A stretch of 64,000 nucleotides of DNA from Pseudomonadota bacterium (GCA_018241225.1 JAFEEG010000041.1:1-64000); one strand, 5' to 3'. Shown: positions 7,164 through 16,300, counted from the stretch's first letter. Program-made: numbers and translations. Notes: a model not told the origin generated them from the sequence alone.

Positions 7164-9230
7164 ATGACAGACAAGCTGGATCGGCAATGCATCGACACGC
7201 TGCGCTTTCTCTCGGTCGACATGGTGCAGCAGGCCAACAGCGGCCACCCCGGACTCCCGCTCGGCGCGGCGCCGATGGCCTACGTGTTGTGGTCGCGCTA
7301 CCTGAAACACCACCCGTCGAACCCCCTGTGGCCCGATCGCGACCGCTTCGTGCTCTCGGCCGGGCATGGCTCGGCGCTGCTCTATGCGCTGCTGCATGTG
7401 ACGGGCTATGGCCTGTCCATCGATGACATCAAGCGCTTTCGACAGTGGGGCAGCAAGGCGCCAGGGCACCCCGAGCGCGGCCACACCGCGGGCGTCGAAG
7501 TCACGACCGGCCCGCTCGGCCAGGGCTTTGCCAACGCTGTCGGCATGGCCATCGCCGAGGCGCAACTGGCAGCACGCTACAACCGCGACGGCCACCGGAT
7601 CGTCGACCACCGCACCTGGGTGATCGCCAGCGACGGCGACCTGATGGAAGGCGTTGCTTCAGAAGCCGCGTCACTGGCTGGCCACCTGAGGCTCGGCAAG
7701 CTCGTCTGCCTCTACGACAACAACGCGGTCACGCTTTCCGCCGGCACCGACATGACCTTCACCGAGGATCGCGCCAAGCGCTTCGAGGCCTACGGCTGGC
7801 GGGTCTTGAATGTCGACGACGGTAACGATGTAGAGGCGATCGATGCGGCGCTTGCCGCTGCCTGCGCGGACACGCTGAAGCCGTCGCTGATCCTCGTTCG
7901 CACCCACCTGGGCTTTGGTTCGCCCGAGCAGGACAGCTTCAAGGCGCACGGCTCGCCGCTGGGCGACGCCGATGTCAAGAAGACCAAGGAAGCACTCGGC
8001 TGGCCGCTCGAACCGCCGTTTCTCGTGCCCGCGCCGGCGCTGGCCCGATTCCGCGAAGCGCTGAATTCCGGCATGTCTGCCGAATCTGACTGGAACGAGC
8101 GCGTGGCCGCGTATGGGCAAGCCTTTCCCGAGCTTGCGCTCGAACTGCTCCAGCGTCTGCGCGGCGAACTGCCGGATGGCTGGGACGCTGGGGTGCCGAC
8201 GTTCGCTGCAGACGCCAAGGGCATGGCGACGCGCGTGGCGGGGGGCAAGGTGCTCAACGCGCTTGCGCCGAGGTTGCCGGCGCTCGCGGGCGGCTCGGCC
8301 GACCTCGATCCATCGACGCATACCGCCATGAAAGGGCAGGGCGACTTCAATCCGTCGCGCATGCCGAACGAGGACAGCGAGGGCTCCGATGCCGGAGGCT
8401 GGAGCTACGCAGGCCGCAACATCCACTTCGGCGTTCGCGAGCACGCGATGGGGGCCATCGTCAACGGCATGGCGGCTCACGGTGGCTTCATCGGCTTTGG
8501 CTCGACCTTCCTGGTCTTCTGCGACTACATGCGACCGCCTATCCGCCTGGCCGCGCTGATGGGCCTGCACGTCGTGCACGTCTTCACGCACGACAGCCTT
8601 GCCCTGGGCGAGGACGGGCCGACGCATCAACCGGTCGAGCAACTCGCCAACTTGCGCGCGATTCCACGCCTGACGCTGCTGCGCCCGGCCGATGCCAACG
8701 AGACTGCGGTCGCCTGGAAGATCGCGATCGAGACGCGCGACAGGCCGGTGCTGCTGGTGCTGACCCGCCAGGACGTCGCGACACTCGATCGCAGCCGGTA
8801 CGCCAGTGCCGAGGGCGTGCGACGAGGGGCTTACGTCCTCGGCGATGCAGGCACGGCAGCGCCGTCGCTGATCCTCGTGGCAAGCGGCTCGGAGGTGGGC
8901 CTCATCCTTGCCGCTGCCGAGCGCCTCTCATCCGAAGGTGTGGCCGTGCGCTGTGTGTCGATGCCGAGCTGGGATCTGTTCGAAATGCAGCCGCAGAGCT
9001 ATCGCGACGAGGTGTTTCCGCCGCAGGTCACGGCGCGCCTCGCGGTTGAGCTCGGCGTTCGCCAAGGCTGGGATCGCTATGTCGGCGCGCGAGGCGACAT
9101 GCTCGGTGTCGACGACTATGGCGCATCTGCGCTGGCGCAGGTGCTTCTCGAGAAGTACGGCTTCACCGTCGAGAAGGTCGTCGCGCGAGCCAAGGAGCTG
9201 CTCTCTCGCCAGGTCGAAAGCAGCCATTGA
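7164..9230 (+). CDS. tkt: transketolase
   Basis: A 688-residue thiamine-diphosphate enzyme of the non-oxidative pentose phosphate pathway. The N-terminal domain shows NSGHPGLPLGAAP (25-37), GPLGQGFANAVGMA (116-129) and the ThDP/metal motif SDGDLMEG at 156-163 with DNN downstream. The pyrimidine-binding domain shows FGVREHAMGAI and FVFCDYMR-like segments, and THDSLALGEDGPTHQPVEQ is intact. Length is slightly longer than typical (about 660). It ends 15 bp before the convergent stress-protein gene. Because Burkholderiales normally have another tkt near gapA, this is plausibly a second, inducible copy (inference). Confidence 0.95.
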   Translation: MTDKLDRQCIDTLRFLSVDMVQQANSGHPGLPLGAAPMAYVLWSRYLKHHPSNPLWPDRDRFVLSAGHGSALLYALLHVTGYGLSIDDIKRFRQWGSKAPGHPERGHTAGVEVTTGPLGQGFANAVGMAIAEAQLAARYNRDGHRIVDHRTWVIASDGDLMEGVASEAASLAGHLRLGKLVCLYDNNAVTLSAGTDMTFTEDRAKRFEAYGWRVLNVDDGNDVEAIDAALAAACADTLKPSLILVRTHLGFGSPEQDSFKAHGSPLGDADVKKTKEALGWPLEPPFLVPAPALARFREALNSGMSAESDWNERVAAYGQAFPELALELLQRLRGELPDGWDAGVPTFAADAKGMATRVAGGKVLNALAPRLPALAGGSADLDPSTHTAMKGQGDFNPSRMPNEDSEGSDAGGWSYAGRNIHFGVREHAMGAIVNGMAAHGGFIGFGSTFLVFCDYMRPPIRLAALMGLHVVHVFTHDSLALGEDGPTHQPVEQLANLRAIPRLTLLRPADANETAVAWKIAIETRDRPVLLVLTRQDVATLDRSRYASAEGVRRGAYVLGDAGTAAPSLILVASGSEVGLILAAAERLSSEGVAVRCVSMPSWDLFEMQPQSYRDEVFPPQVTARLAVELGVRQGWDRYVGARGDMLGVDDYGASALAQVLLEKYGFTVEKVVARAKELLSRQVESSH

Positions 9231-9245
9231 GCGTATCGATTCGGC

Positions 9246-10115
9246 TCACACCTGTCCTGCTCCACCAAACACAGCTGCAGGATTGGGAAGGTGCGGTGGA
9301 TCGGGTGCGCCGGCCCTGACCCTGCGCACTGCAAGTTCGCCCGTCGAGAGTCTCTTGGCCGCAGTTGCGCCAGAGGCGGGCTCCCAGTCGTGAGGTACCA
9401 CCAGCACATCGGTGTTCGAGTGGCCCAGAATCCTGCTCGCGGTGCTCTGCGAGAAGAAGTCGGCGAGTCGTGATGAGGGCCGCTTGCCGACGACGATGAG
9501 TTCCGCGCCGCCAATTTGCTGCTGCGCAATCGTCTGCCTGGCAGCGTCATCGTGGTCCATTGCGGATTGCACGCGCTTTCCCTCGTTGGGCGTGCGCACC
9601 GCATGGAAGAGCTCGACCTGGGCCGACTCGCCCAAAGCGAAGCTGAGGTCGATGAGCCTGCTTGACGCCTGCGTGGAGTCAATGGCGACGATCAGGCTGC
9701 GGTAGTCATGTTCGGCCTCGCGCCGCGCGACGAGAACCGGCCGCTTGGCGACTTGAAGGAGCTGTTCGACCGGCTGCCCCATGAAGAAGGTCTGCAGGTT
9801 CTTCTGCGGCGCCGTACCCCAAACGACGAGGTCGGCGCGCTGCACTTCAGGCAGGAGATCTTCGACGGTGAAGCCAAGGCGGTTCGATGCGCGTGCCCGG
9901 ATGCCATGACGTTGACTGAGCTGAAGAGCGTGGAGCGCCAGCCTGGTGGAGGCATCCGCGGGCCGGACCTCGCCAGGGCAGGCAAGGTAGACAAGCTTGA
10001 GCGTCGCACCGTGCAGCGCGCTGAGCAGGGCTGCGCGAGTCAGCGCAATGTTCCCGCGCCGCGAAAAATCGGTCACGGCGAGGATGAATTGAGGGGGCAT
10101 GGCAGCTGCATGCAT
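9246..10115 (-). CDS. universal stress protein with two UspA domains
   Basis: About 289 residues with two tandem Usp folds, the first opening with PPQFILAVTDFS and ending at the VLVARREAEH boundary, the second opening with YRSLIVAIDSTQASS. The second domain contains the ATP-binding-like stretch GAELIVVGKR followed by STASRILGHSNTDVLVVP. Such proteins bind nucleotides and support survival under starvation or stress. Start at 10115 is preferred because a GGAG lies 8 bp upstream; starts at 10145 and 10100 are alternatives. The C-terminal 45 residues after VVPHDWEP are low-complexity and have no Usp counterpart. Convergent with tkt, with no clear terminator between them. Confidence 0.88.
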   Translation of the reverse strand: MHAAAMPPQFILAVTDFSRRGNIALTRAALLSALHGATLKLVYLACPGEVRPADASTRLALHALQLSQRHGIRARASNRLGFTVEDLLPEVQRADLVVWGTAPQKNLQTFFMGQPVEQLLQVAKRPVLVARREAEHDYRSLIVAIDSTQASSRLIDLSFALGESAQVELFHAVRTPNEGKRVQSAMDHDDAARQTIAQQQIGGAELIVVGKRPSSRLADFFSQSTASRILGHSNTDVLVVPHDWEPASGATAAKRLSTGELAVRRVRAGAPDPPHLPNPAAVFGGAGQV

Positions 10116-10443
10116 GGGAAACACTCCATCGAATGCGAACGCCATTCAAGAAAGGCGTTCGCGACCGCGCGATGCTGGCGCCCAGCGGTGGATGGTTGCG
10201 CTGAAAGGGGAGAGAGCGGACCGCCGGGCTCAGGAGTGTGCTGGCGTCGGCTGGAGACGAGCCCTCTTTGCAGCACGTGCGTAGGTCGCCGTCAGGAACA
10301 GCGCAGCCAAGGCAACGTGGGTGCAAAACAGGGTGGTGGTCATGGCGCGAGTCTATGCGGCTTGCTCTTTCCTGGCATCGGTGCGGCCGATGCCCTCACA
10401 AGCTCTGCCAGATTGCGCGCCACGCTCCCAGGGTCGCGGTGCG
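10116..10443. other. intergenic, no supported gene
   Basis: About 330 bp between two minus-strand genes. It should hold the stress-protein promoter. A 37-codon minus-strand frame (10230-10343) with a hydrophobic stretch exists but has no ribosome site, so I do not call it. Confidence 0.5.
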
Positions 10444-11415
10444 TCAATGGATGGGCGGCGGGGCCGATTGGCCGGAGGTCAATTCCGATTCACTGCTGCG
10501 AAGCTCGGCGGCGAGATGGCGGTAGAAATCTGCGCTTTCCGCATCGGTGCGTTGGCCCAGGATCGAGGAGAGGCGGCCGAGCGCCCTGCGGGCCGCTTCT
10601 TCGTTTCCAGCTTGCAGGAAGCTCTCGGCCCCCTCGTCGAAGTGCGCGGCAGCGCTCCCCCATTCGCCCAGCTTGAGTGCCGTCTCACCCAGCAGGCAAT
10701 GGGTCAAGCCGGCTTCCTGCTTGGCCCCGCAGTCGTGGGCCTTGTCCAAGGCGGCAAGCCCCTTGGTTTGCGCAAGGGCGTATTCGCCCAGCCGAAAGTG
10801 GCTGTCCGCCGTGAGATTCAGGATCTGCGCTGCTTCGATCGCGTCGTCGGCGATTGCAATCGCGCCTTCGAACAGGCGGATGGCCTCCCGGTTCTTGCCA
10901 ACCTTCTGAAGCTCGGCACCCCTTTGCACCATCTGCACCAGGGTCGGATCCCGGGTCTTGATGGGCGCCACGTCCTGCGGCTTGCCGAGCGGAAAATGCA
11001 AGGGCTTGAGCAGGGGCAGGGCATGGCCCCGGATCTTCTGCCCGGTGCCCAGCTCGACGAAGGGTTGTCCTTCCATGCACCGCGCGACAGGAATGAACAG
11101 CCGTTGTTCATGGCCAGGACCCACGGAGACGGAGCCGGTGAAGAACGGATCGTGGAAGGTGTGGCTGTGGCCGTCCACGACAAAGCCATAGCTCTTGATG
11201 CTCGCCGCGGTGTCTCCCTTGTTGCGGACCACGATCTGGAAGACCGACTGCGTCTCGCCGTCGGCGGCCTTCACCGCCACGAGGCCGCTGGTCAATTCGA
11301 TCGTCTGGCCATTGCGGCGCCAGCTGCGTCGGCCCCACCAGAATCCAATGCCAGCGAAGCCGATGCCGGCAACCGCCAAGCCAGCGTTCAGGAGATTGAG
11401 GTTGGCCGGGGACAT
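10444..11415 (-). CDS. membrane-anchored TPR-repeat protein of unknown function
   Basis: A 323-residue protein I do not recognise. Near the N-terminus there is one hydrophobic segment (about residues 7-26, LNAGLAVAGIGFAGIGFWWG), then a basic RRSWRR stretch. A region of about 150 residues follows with beta-sandwich-like content (VFQIVVRNKGDTAASIKSYGFVVDG). The C-terminal half is built of helical repeats resembling TPRs (GKNREAIRLFEGAIAI, FRLGEYALAQTKGLAAL, LKLGEWGSAAAHFDEGAESF). Start at 11415 is favoured over a longer frame because GGAAGGAGG lies directly upstream. The orientation of the anchor is unclear. It is a lone gene between the stress protein and a non-coding region. Confidence 0.7.
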   Translation of the reverse strand: MSPANLNLLNAGLAVAGIGFAGIGFWWGRRSWRRNGQTIELTSGLVAVKAADGETQSVFQIVVRNKGDTAASIKSYGFVVDGHSHTFHDPFFTGSVSVGPGHEQRLFIPVARCMEGQPFVELGTGQKIRGHALPLLKPLHFPLGKPQDVAPIKTRDPTLVQMVQRGAELQKVGKNREAIRLFEGAIAIADDAIEAAQILNLTADSHFRLGEYALAQTKGLAALDKAHDCGAKQEAGLTHCLLGETALKLGEWGSAAAHFDEGAESFLQAGNEEAARRALGRLSSILGQRTDAESADFYRHLAAELRSSESELTSGQSAPPPIH

Positions 11416-11583
11416 GATGGCCTCCTTCCCAGGGGAGTCGCCTACGAACAATAGTCCCTCGGCGCGAGGATTCAATGTCCAAACTGGAGTCGACTTCCTG
11501 ATCGGGCGTTTCGGGCCGCACATCGAGGTGCCGCCGAAAGGTACTTGGAAGCGAAGGAGGCTTCGCGTCGGCCGCCGTAAACG

Positions 11584-11612
11584 AAAAAGCCCCGGTCGTT
11601 GCCAATCGGGGC
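11584..11612 (-). terminator. intrinsic terminator, minus strand
   Basis: A 6-bp GCCCCG/CGGGGC stem with a 12-nt loop, followed on the minus strand by TTTTT. There is no called minus-strand gene immediately upstream of it, so it would end an unannotated transcript. Confidence 0.6.
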
Positions 11613-11742
11613 AAGAGGTCGGTGGTCGACCTTGGAGAAAGGGTCTCTCGCAGGTGCCTACATCATGAGCGTGTTGGCGGCGCTAGGCAACAGCGCCGTT
11701 TGCCGCTTGAAACGCAAATCGAATTGGTCTGGATGCCTTGCC

Positions 11743-11781
11743 AGGCCCAGTCATCAATTCGACGACCGGGCCTTTTCTTTT
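11743..11781 (+). terminator. intrinsic terminator, plus strand
   Basis: AGGCCC and GGGCCT arms with partly paired inner bases, followed by TTTTCTTTT on the plus strand. No plus-strand gene ends just upstream, so it marks an unannotated transcript or a leader. Confidence 0.5.
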
Positions 11782-11927
11782 GCACCGCTGCATTCTTCAA
11801 GAGGAGAGAAAAAAGGGTTCGAAATGAGTCGATTGCATACAGCCAAAGTACACGGAATTTCCAATGGGTTGACGCTTTTGCAGCATTGCTTTTCGCCCCC
11901 GGATTCAATACGTAGAATGCCCTGCGA

Positions 11928-11946
11928 ACGCCCCAAGATGGGGCGT
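11928..11946 (+). promoter_or_regulatory. leader hairpin before adhesin-like gene
   Basis: A 7-bp perfect stem ACGCCCC/GGGGCGT with a 5-nt loop, ending 23 bp before the start codon at 11970 and just ahead of the GGGGAGTGAAGG ribosome site. It could affect translation or RNA stability; no known riboswitch fold is recognised. Confidence 0.35.
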
Positions 11947-11969
11947 CATCAATAAAGGGGAGTGAAGGT

Positions 11970-14917
11970 ATGGGTTTCTTCGCGGCACTGATTGAATCAA
12001 TGCGACGCCCGGCGGGTTTTGTCGACGGCGCCGATTCCCCGGCAGCACAGGTCGCCAATAAGCCGCTCAATAGAGAATTCCTTCGCCCTCAACAACATGC
12101 ATTGGCGCTGGAGCCCCGCGTCATGTTCGACGGCGCAGCCGCTGTCGCCGCCACCGACCCCAATCACCAGGCCGACGCCTCCAAGGCACCCGAAGCGCCC
12201 GCAGCTGCCGAGCGCACGACATCTTCCGCCACGCGCACCGAAGCAGCCGTGGCCAGCGTTGCAAGCGCACCGGCTGCGCCCACCGCGCCCGCGCACAGCC
12301 TGCTTGTGGTCGACAGCCGCGTCGAGCAGCAGGAAATGCTCAGTGCCCAGGCCGGGCCGGGTGTCACGGTGCTCGTGGTGGGCACCAACCAGGACGGGCT
12401 GGCCGCCATTTCCGCCGCGCTGGCCAGCCTTGGGCAGGTCGATTCGATCCAGATCCTGTCGCATGGCGCGGCGGGGCAGTTCACGCTGGGCAATCGCACC
12501 ATCAGCAGCGACAACATCGATCAGCTGGCCGGGCAGCTCAAGGGCTGGAGCGCCGAGCTCACGCCGGGCGCGGACATCCAGCTGTATGGCTGCAACGTCG
12601 GTGCCGGTCCCGCAGGCCAGACGCTGGTGAACGAGTTGGCCCGCCTGACGGGCGCCGACGTGGGTGCCTCCAGCGACGCCACCGGGCCGCGGTGCAAGCG
12701 CTGCGCCAGGGCGACTCGCTGGTGGAAAGCTTCACCTACCAGGCGCGCGACCTGGCTGGCGCCACCGACGCGGCGCGGCTCACCGTGACCATCCACGGTG
12801 CCTGGGACGCACCCGTGGCCGTCGACGATGCCAACGTCGCCGCGGCGGGCACCATCCGCGATCCGAGCAAGGGCCTCGATGCGGTGGGCAACGTGCTGCC
12901 CAACGACACCGACGTGGACGCCAACGACACCAAGACGGTCACCGCCATCGGCGTGGGTGCCGAGTCCAGCAACCCCGCGCTCACCGCGGTGGCACAACCC
13001 GATCAGCCGGTGCAGGGGCTGTACGGCCGGCTGCTCATCAATGCCGACGGTAGCTACACCTACACGGTGGACGTGCTCAACCTCACGGTGCAGGCCTTGC
13101 AGCCGGGCCAGACGCTGGACGAGTACTTCACCTATCAGGTCAGCGATGCGGGCAACCTGAACGACACCGCCACGCTGCACATCGTGGTGCGCGGCATCAA
13201 CAACCCGCCCTTTACCCTTCCTGACCAGGGCGACGCGGTGGAAGCCGGTGGGCTGGACAACGGCACGCCGGGCGTGAACCCGCGCGGCAACGTGCTGGCC
13301 AACGACATCGACCTGGACGGCGACGCGCTCACCATCACCGGCATCCGCACCGGTCCGGAGCTGGGCACGGGCACCGACGGCACGGTGGGGCAGGTGCTGC
13401 ACGGCCAGTACGGCGACCTGCTCATCCTGGCCAATGGCGACTGGAGCTACGTGGTCAACAACAGCCTGGCCGCGGTGCAGGCACTGCGCATCAGCGGGCA
13501 GACGCTGGAAGAAAGCTTCACCTACACCGTGGCCGACATTCGAGGCGACACCGACACGGGCCTGTTGCGCATCGTGATCGACGGGCGCAACGACACGCCG
13601 CTAGCGCATGACGACGCGGGCGAGGCGCTGGAAGCCGGCGGCATCGACAACGGTACGCCCGGCAAAGATTCCGTGGGCAACGTGCTGGACAACGACACCG
13701 ACGTCGACAGCGTGGCCAATGGCGAATCCAGGCACGTCGTCAACTACACCAGCGCCGCCGGCGTGGTGGGGGACGCGGGCAGCACCGTCGCGGGCATCTA
13801 CGGTTCGCTGGTCATCGGCGCCGATGGCAGCTGGCGCTACGTGGTGGACAACAACAATGCGGCGGTGCAGGCCCTGCGCACCAACGGCGAGACGCTCACC
13901 GAGAGCTTCAGCTACCTGATGCGCGACACCGAAGGCGCCACCTCGCGCGCCAACCTGGTCATCGTGGTGCGAGGCGCCAACGACAACCCGGTGGCGCGCG
14001 ACGACAGCAACGTGGCCTCCGACCAGGTCGTGGCGCCGCAAGCCACCGGCAACGTGCTGCCCAACGATTCGGACGTGGACGGCGGCGACGCGCTGCACGT
14101 CTCGGCCATCCGCACCGGGGCCGAGGGCGCCAGCGGCACCGCGGGCCAACTGGGGCAGGCGCTGGCCGGGCGCTACGGCACGCTGGTGATCCATGCGGAC
14201 GGCAGCTACACCTACAGCATCGACCTGAGCAACCCCGAGGTGCTGGCCGCGGCGGGCATGGGCCGCGTGCTGCAGGACCTGTTCACCTACACCGTGTCCG
14301 ACAGGGCCGGTGCGACGGACCTGGCTCAGCTGACCATTTCGCTGGACATCTCGGCGCCGCGCATCGACAACGGCGACCCGCTGTACTTCCAGCGCCTGTT
14401 CGAGCAGCTGCAGCCGCACACGCAGGAGCTGGGCTACGAGCCGGCCATCTTCGTGCAGCCGGTGGTGCGCCAAAGCGCGTTCATCGACAGGCTGGAGCAG
14501 GCGTCGTCCGACGGCACCCGCCTGGACATGGTGCTCGACCGCGGCCTGATCGCACCGCCTTCGCTCGGCGCCAACCTGGGGCAACTGGCGGGCCAGTTCG
14601 TCGGCCAGGTGGTGCGGGAGAACCAGTTGGCGGCGCAGCTGGAACTGGCGCGCCTGACCGGCCGGCACGGCCGCGTGTCGCTCGGCGCGGACGGCTTGCT
14701 GTCCGATCCGTCGACGTTCTCGCTGACCGACGACGGCCTGACCAAGGGCGAGGCACAGCGGCCAGGTCTGGATGGGCCAGCGCCGGCGGCCCGCCCGGCG
14801 GCGGACGCTCGGTCCGGCGAGCGCAACAAGCAAAAGCAGGCGCGGGCAACCACCGCACCTGGCTTCAGCGAGCAACTGCGGCGCGCTGCGGGGCAGGCTT
14901 CGCCGACACATCGCTGA
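11970..14917 (+). pseudogene. DUF4347/VCBS-repeat adhesin-like protein, interrupted by frameshift deletion
   Basis: Two frames together make one broken gene. The first (11970-12788) has the LEPR motif at residues 47-50 (ALEPRVMFDGAAA), an Ala-rich linker and a DUF4347 domain (about 109-240) ending GADVGASSDATG. At about 12685-12692 the coding frame shifts by two, after which the first frame is nonsense to 12788. The second frame, readable from GTG 12692 to 14917, begins inside a VCBS/cadherin-like repeat (AVQALRQGDSLVESFTY), continues through four complete repeats and ends in a unique C-terminal region. The end of DUF4347 and the start of the first repeat are missing, so the lesion looks like a deletion and not a single-base slip. 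Proteins of this type are large surface or secreted adhesins. A collapsed repeat assembly is possible. Confidence 0.75.
12811..14345 (+). repeat. tandem VCBS-type repeat modules, period about 390 bp
   Basis: Four modules begin near 12811, 13201, 13591 and 13981, each opening with a Pro-x-x-x-D-D or similar segment, continuing with GNVL-ND-D-D, then YG-L-I--DG-w-Y and ending with TESF-Y-------A-L-IVV-G. A fifth, truncated module precedes them at 12692-12810. Such repeats are prone to recombination and assembly collapse. Confidence 0.8.
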
Positions 14918-14972
14918 TACGCCTGTAGGGTGGAGGCCGCTCCCTCGGGGGCGGGCCTACACTGGTGCCAAC

Positions 14973-15398
14973 ATGCAGCACATCCTTACGCTGTGCATCG
15001 GCAACATCTGTCGCAGCCCGTTGGCGCAGGTGATGCTGGCGCGCGAATTTCCCGGCAAGACCGTGTGGTCGGCGGGCCTGGGCGCCCTGGTCGGGGAGCC
15101 GGCCGACCCCCTGTCGATAGCCCTTGCGGCCGAGAACGGCCTGGACTTGCGCGCGCACCGCGCACAGCAAGTCACCATCCAGATGTGCCAGCGCGCCGAG
15201 CTGATCCTGGTCATGGAACAGCATCACCGCGCCGAGCTGGAGCGGCGGTATCCGTTGACGCGGGGCCGGGTGTTCTGCCTGGCGGCCGACGACATTGCCG
15301 ATCCGTTCAGGCAGCCGCGCGCGGCCTTCGAGGTGGCCTACGCCGACATTGCGCGCGGCGTGGACAGCTGGACAACGCGCATTCGCCAGCTGGACTGA
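14973..15398 (+). CDS. low molecular weight protein-tyrosine phosphatase
   Basis: A 141-residue cytoplasmic phosphatase of the Wzb/EpsP/Ptp group. The phosphate-binding loop is complete at residues 8-15 (CIGNICRS) with nucleophile C8 and R14, and the general acid is D110 in DIADPFRQP. In many bacteria such enzymes reverse tyrosine phosphorylation by exopolysaccharide kinases. No kinase or polysaccharide genes are adjacent here, so its partner is unknown. ATG at 14973 is chosen because residue 4 onward matches the family N-terminus exactly; the ribosome site is weak. It follows the broken adhesin gene by 55 bp and is convergent with msrA. Confidence 0.92.
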   Translation: MQHILTLCIGNICRSPLAQVMLAREFPGKTVWSAGLGALVGEPADPLSIALAAENGLDLRAHRAQQVTIQMCQRAELILVMEQHHRAELERRYPLTRGRVFCLAADDIADPFRQPRAAFEVAYADIARGVDSWTTRIRQLD

Positions 15399-15426
15399 GC
15401 GCAACCCAGCCCGGGCAGGCCTGCGT

Positions 15427-15942
15427 TCAGGCCGATTGGCTGCTGCGCCTGGGCAGCTTCCAGCCCGGCCGCACCCAGTGGCAGGTGTAGCCCTCGGGAT
15501 AGCGCTGCAGATAGTCCTGGTGTTCCGGCTCGGCGTTCCAGAAGGGGCCTGCGGGCTTCACCTCGGTCACCACCTTGCCGGGCCACAGGCCCGAGGCGTT
15601 GACGTCCTCGATGGTGTCCAGTGCCACGTCGCGCTGTGCTTCGCTGGTGTAGTAGATGCCCGAGCGATACGAGGCGCCGCGGTCGTTGCCCTGGCGGTCT
15701 GCGGTGCTCGGATCGTGGATCTGGAAGAAGAACTCCAGCAACTGCCTGAAGCTGAGCTTTTCCGGATCGAACACGATCTCGACCGCTTCGGCATGGCTGC
15801 CGTGGTTGCGGTAGGTGGCGTTGGCCACATCGCCGCCGCTGTAGCCAACGCGGGTACTGACGACGCCGGGGTGGTGGCGCAGCAATTCCTGCATGCCCCA
15901 GAAGCAGCCGCCGGCGAGGATGGAGGTTTCGGTCTTGTTCAT
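15427..15942 (-). CDS. msrA: peptide-methionine (S)-S-oxide reductase
   Basis: A 171-residue MsrA, which repairs the S-epimer of methionine sulfoxide in proteins. The catalytic GGCFWG motif is at residues 11-16 with nucleophile C13. The family's GYSGGDVANATYRNHG, HAEAVEIVFDP and EPEHQDYLQRYPEGYTC segments are all present. Length fits the single-domain type; no MsrB is fused or adjacent. It is a single gene, convergent with the phosphatase and downstream of a small minus-strand gene that has its own terminator. Confidence 0.95.
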   Translation of the reverse strand: MNKTETSILAGGCFWGMQELLRHHPGVVSTRVGYSGGDVANATYRNHGSHAEAVEIVFDPEKLSFRQLLEFFFQIHDPSTADRQGNDRGASYRSGIYYTSEAQRDVALDTIEDVNASGLWPGKVVTEVKPAGPFWNAEPEHQDYLQRYPEGYTCHWVRPGWKLPRRSSQSA

Positions 15943-15989
15943 GGCTTTGGATTCTCCGCTGGTTGTGCCTAGTTGGCGTTGCGTCGCCC

Positions 15990-16027
15990 AAAAAGCAAGG
16001 GGCCGGCAGTTGCTGCCGGCCCCTTGC
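15990..16027 (-). terminator. strong intrinsic terminator
   Basis: CAAGGGGCCGGCA pairs with TGCCGGCCCCTTG around a short loop, and a TTTTT run follows on the minus strand. It ends the small gene at 16067-16300 and insulates msrA from it. Confidence 0.85.
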
Positions 16028-16066
16028 CGTCATGTGTATTGAACCGAGAGCTGCGCCGCGAAGGCT

Positions 16067-16300
16067 TCAGGCCATGGACTTGCCGTCGCTTGCGTCCTGG
16101 CCGGCAGCGGTGCTCACAGCGGCCGTCATGAGGCCGATGGCACTCGCGCGGAGCAACTCCTGGCGCAAGGCCGCTTCGAGCTGCCTGCGGGCGGAATCCG
16201 GACGGTCGTGGTCGTATTCCTCGTCGAGTTCACAGTGCAGGTAGTAGTCGACGCGTGTCATGAGCCGTTCTATCGACGCTGCAATGTCCGCTTCATTCAT
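16067..16300 (-). CDS. small protein of unknown function
   Basis: A 77-residue acidic N-terminal/Ala-rich C-terminal protein that I do not recognise. GGAGG lies 9 bp before the ATG and a strong terminator lies 40 bp after the stop, so it is very likely a real single-gene unit. The first 45 residues appear helical (IAASIERLMTRVDYYLHC, then DSARRQLEAALRQELLR). No signal peptide or transmembrane segment is evident; the last 25 residues look disordered. Confidence 0.65.
   Translation of the reverse strand: MNEADIAASIERLMTRVDYYLHCELDEEYDHDRPDSARRQLEAALRQELLRASAIGLMTAAVSTAAGQDASDGKSMA

Larger units (their letters stand above)
11416..11969. other. 554-bp non-coding stretch with opposing terminators and a leader hairpin
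   Basis: No open frame here has coding character. It contains a minus-strand terminator (11584-11612), a plus-strand terminator (11743-11781) and a hairpin (11928-11946) just before the adhesin gene. The interval between the terminators may encode small RNAs. Confidence 0.45.

Noticed and set aside
10230..10343. 37-codon minus-strand frame with a hydrophobic stretch (MTTTLFCTHVALAALF start)
   Set aside because: No ribosome-binding site and no independent support; left uncalled although a small membrane peptide is possible.
11869..11918. TTGACG and TAGAAT as a promoter for the adhesin-like gene
   Set aside because: The hexamers are 38 bp apart, far from the 16-18 bp spacing needed.
11663..12070. 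135-codon minus-strand frame upstream of the adhesin-like gene
   Set aside because: It runs through the ribosome site and start of the plus-strand gene and through a hairpin terminator; composition is not protein-like.
12811..14345. Periodic 390-bp repeats as a possible CRISPR or satellite array
   Set aside because: The units are coding VCBS-type protein domains with diverged DNA, not short identical repeats with spacers.
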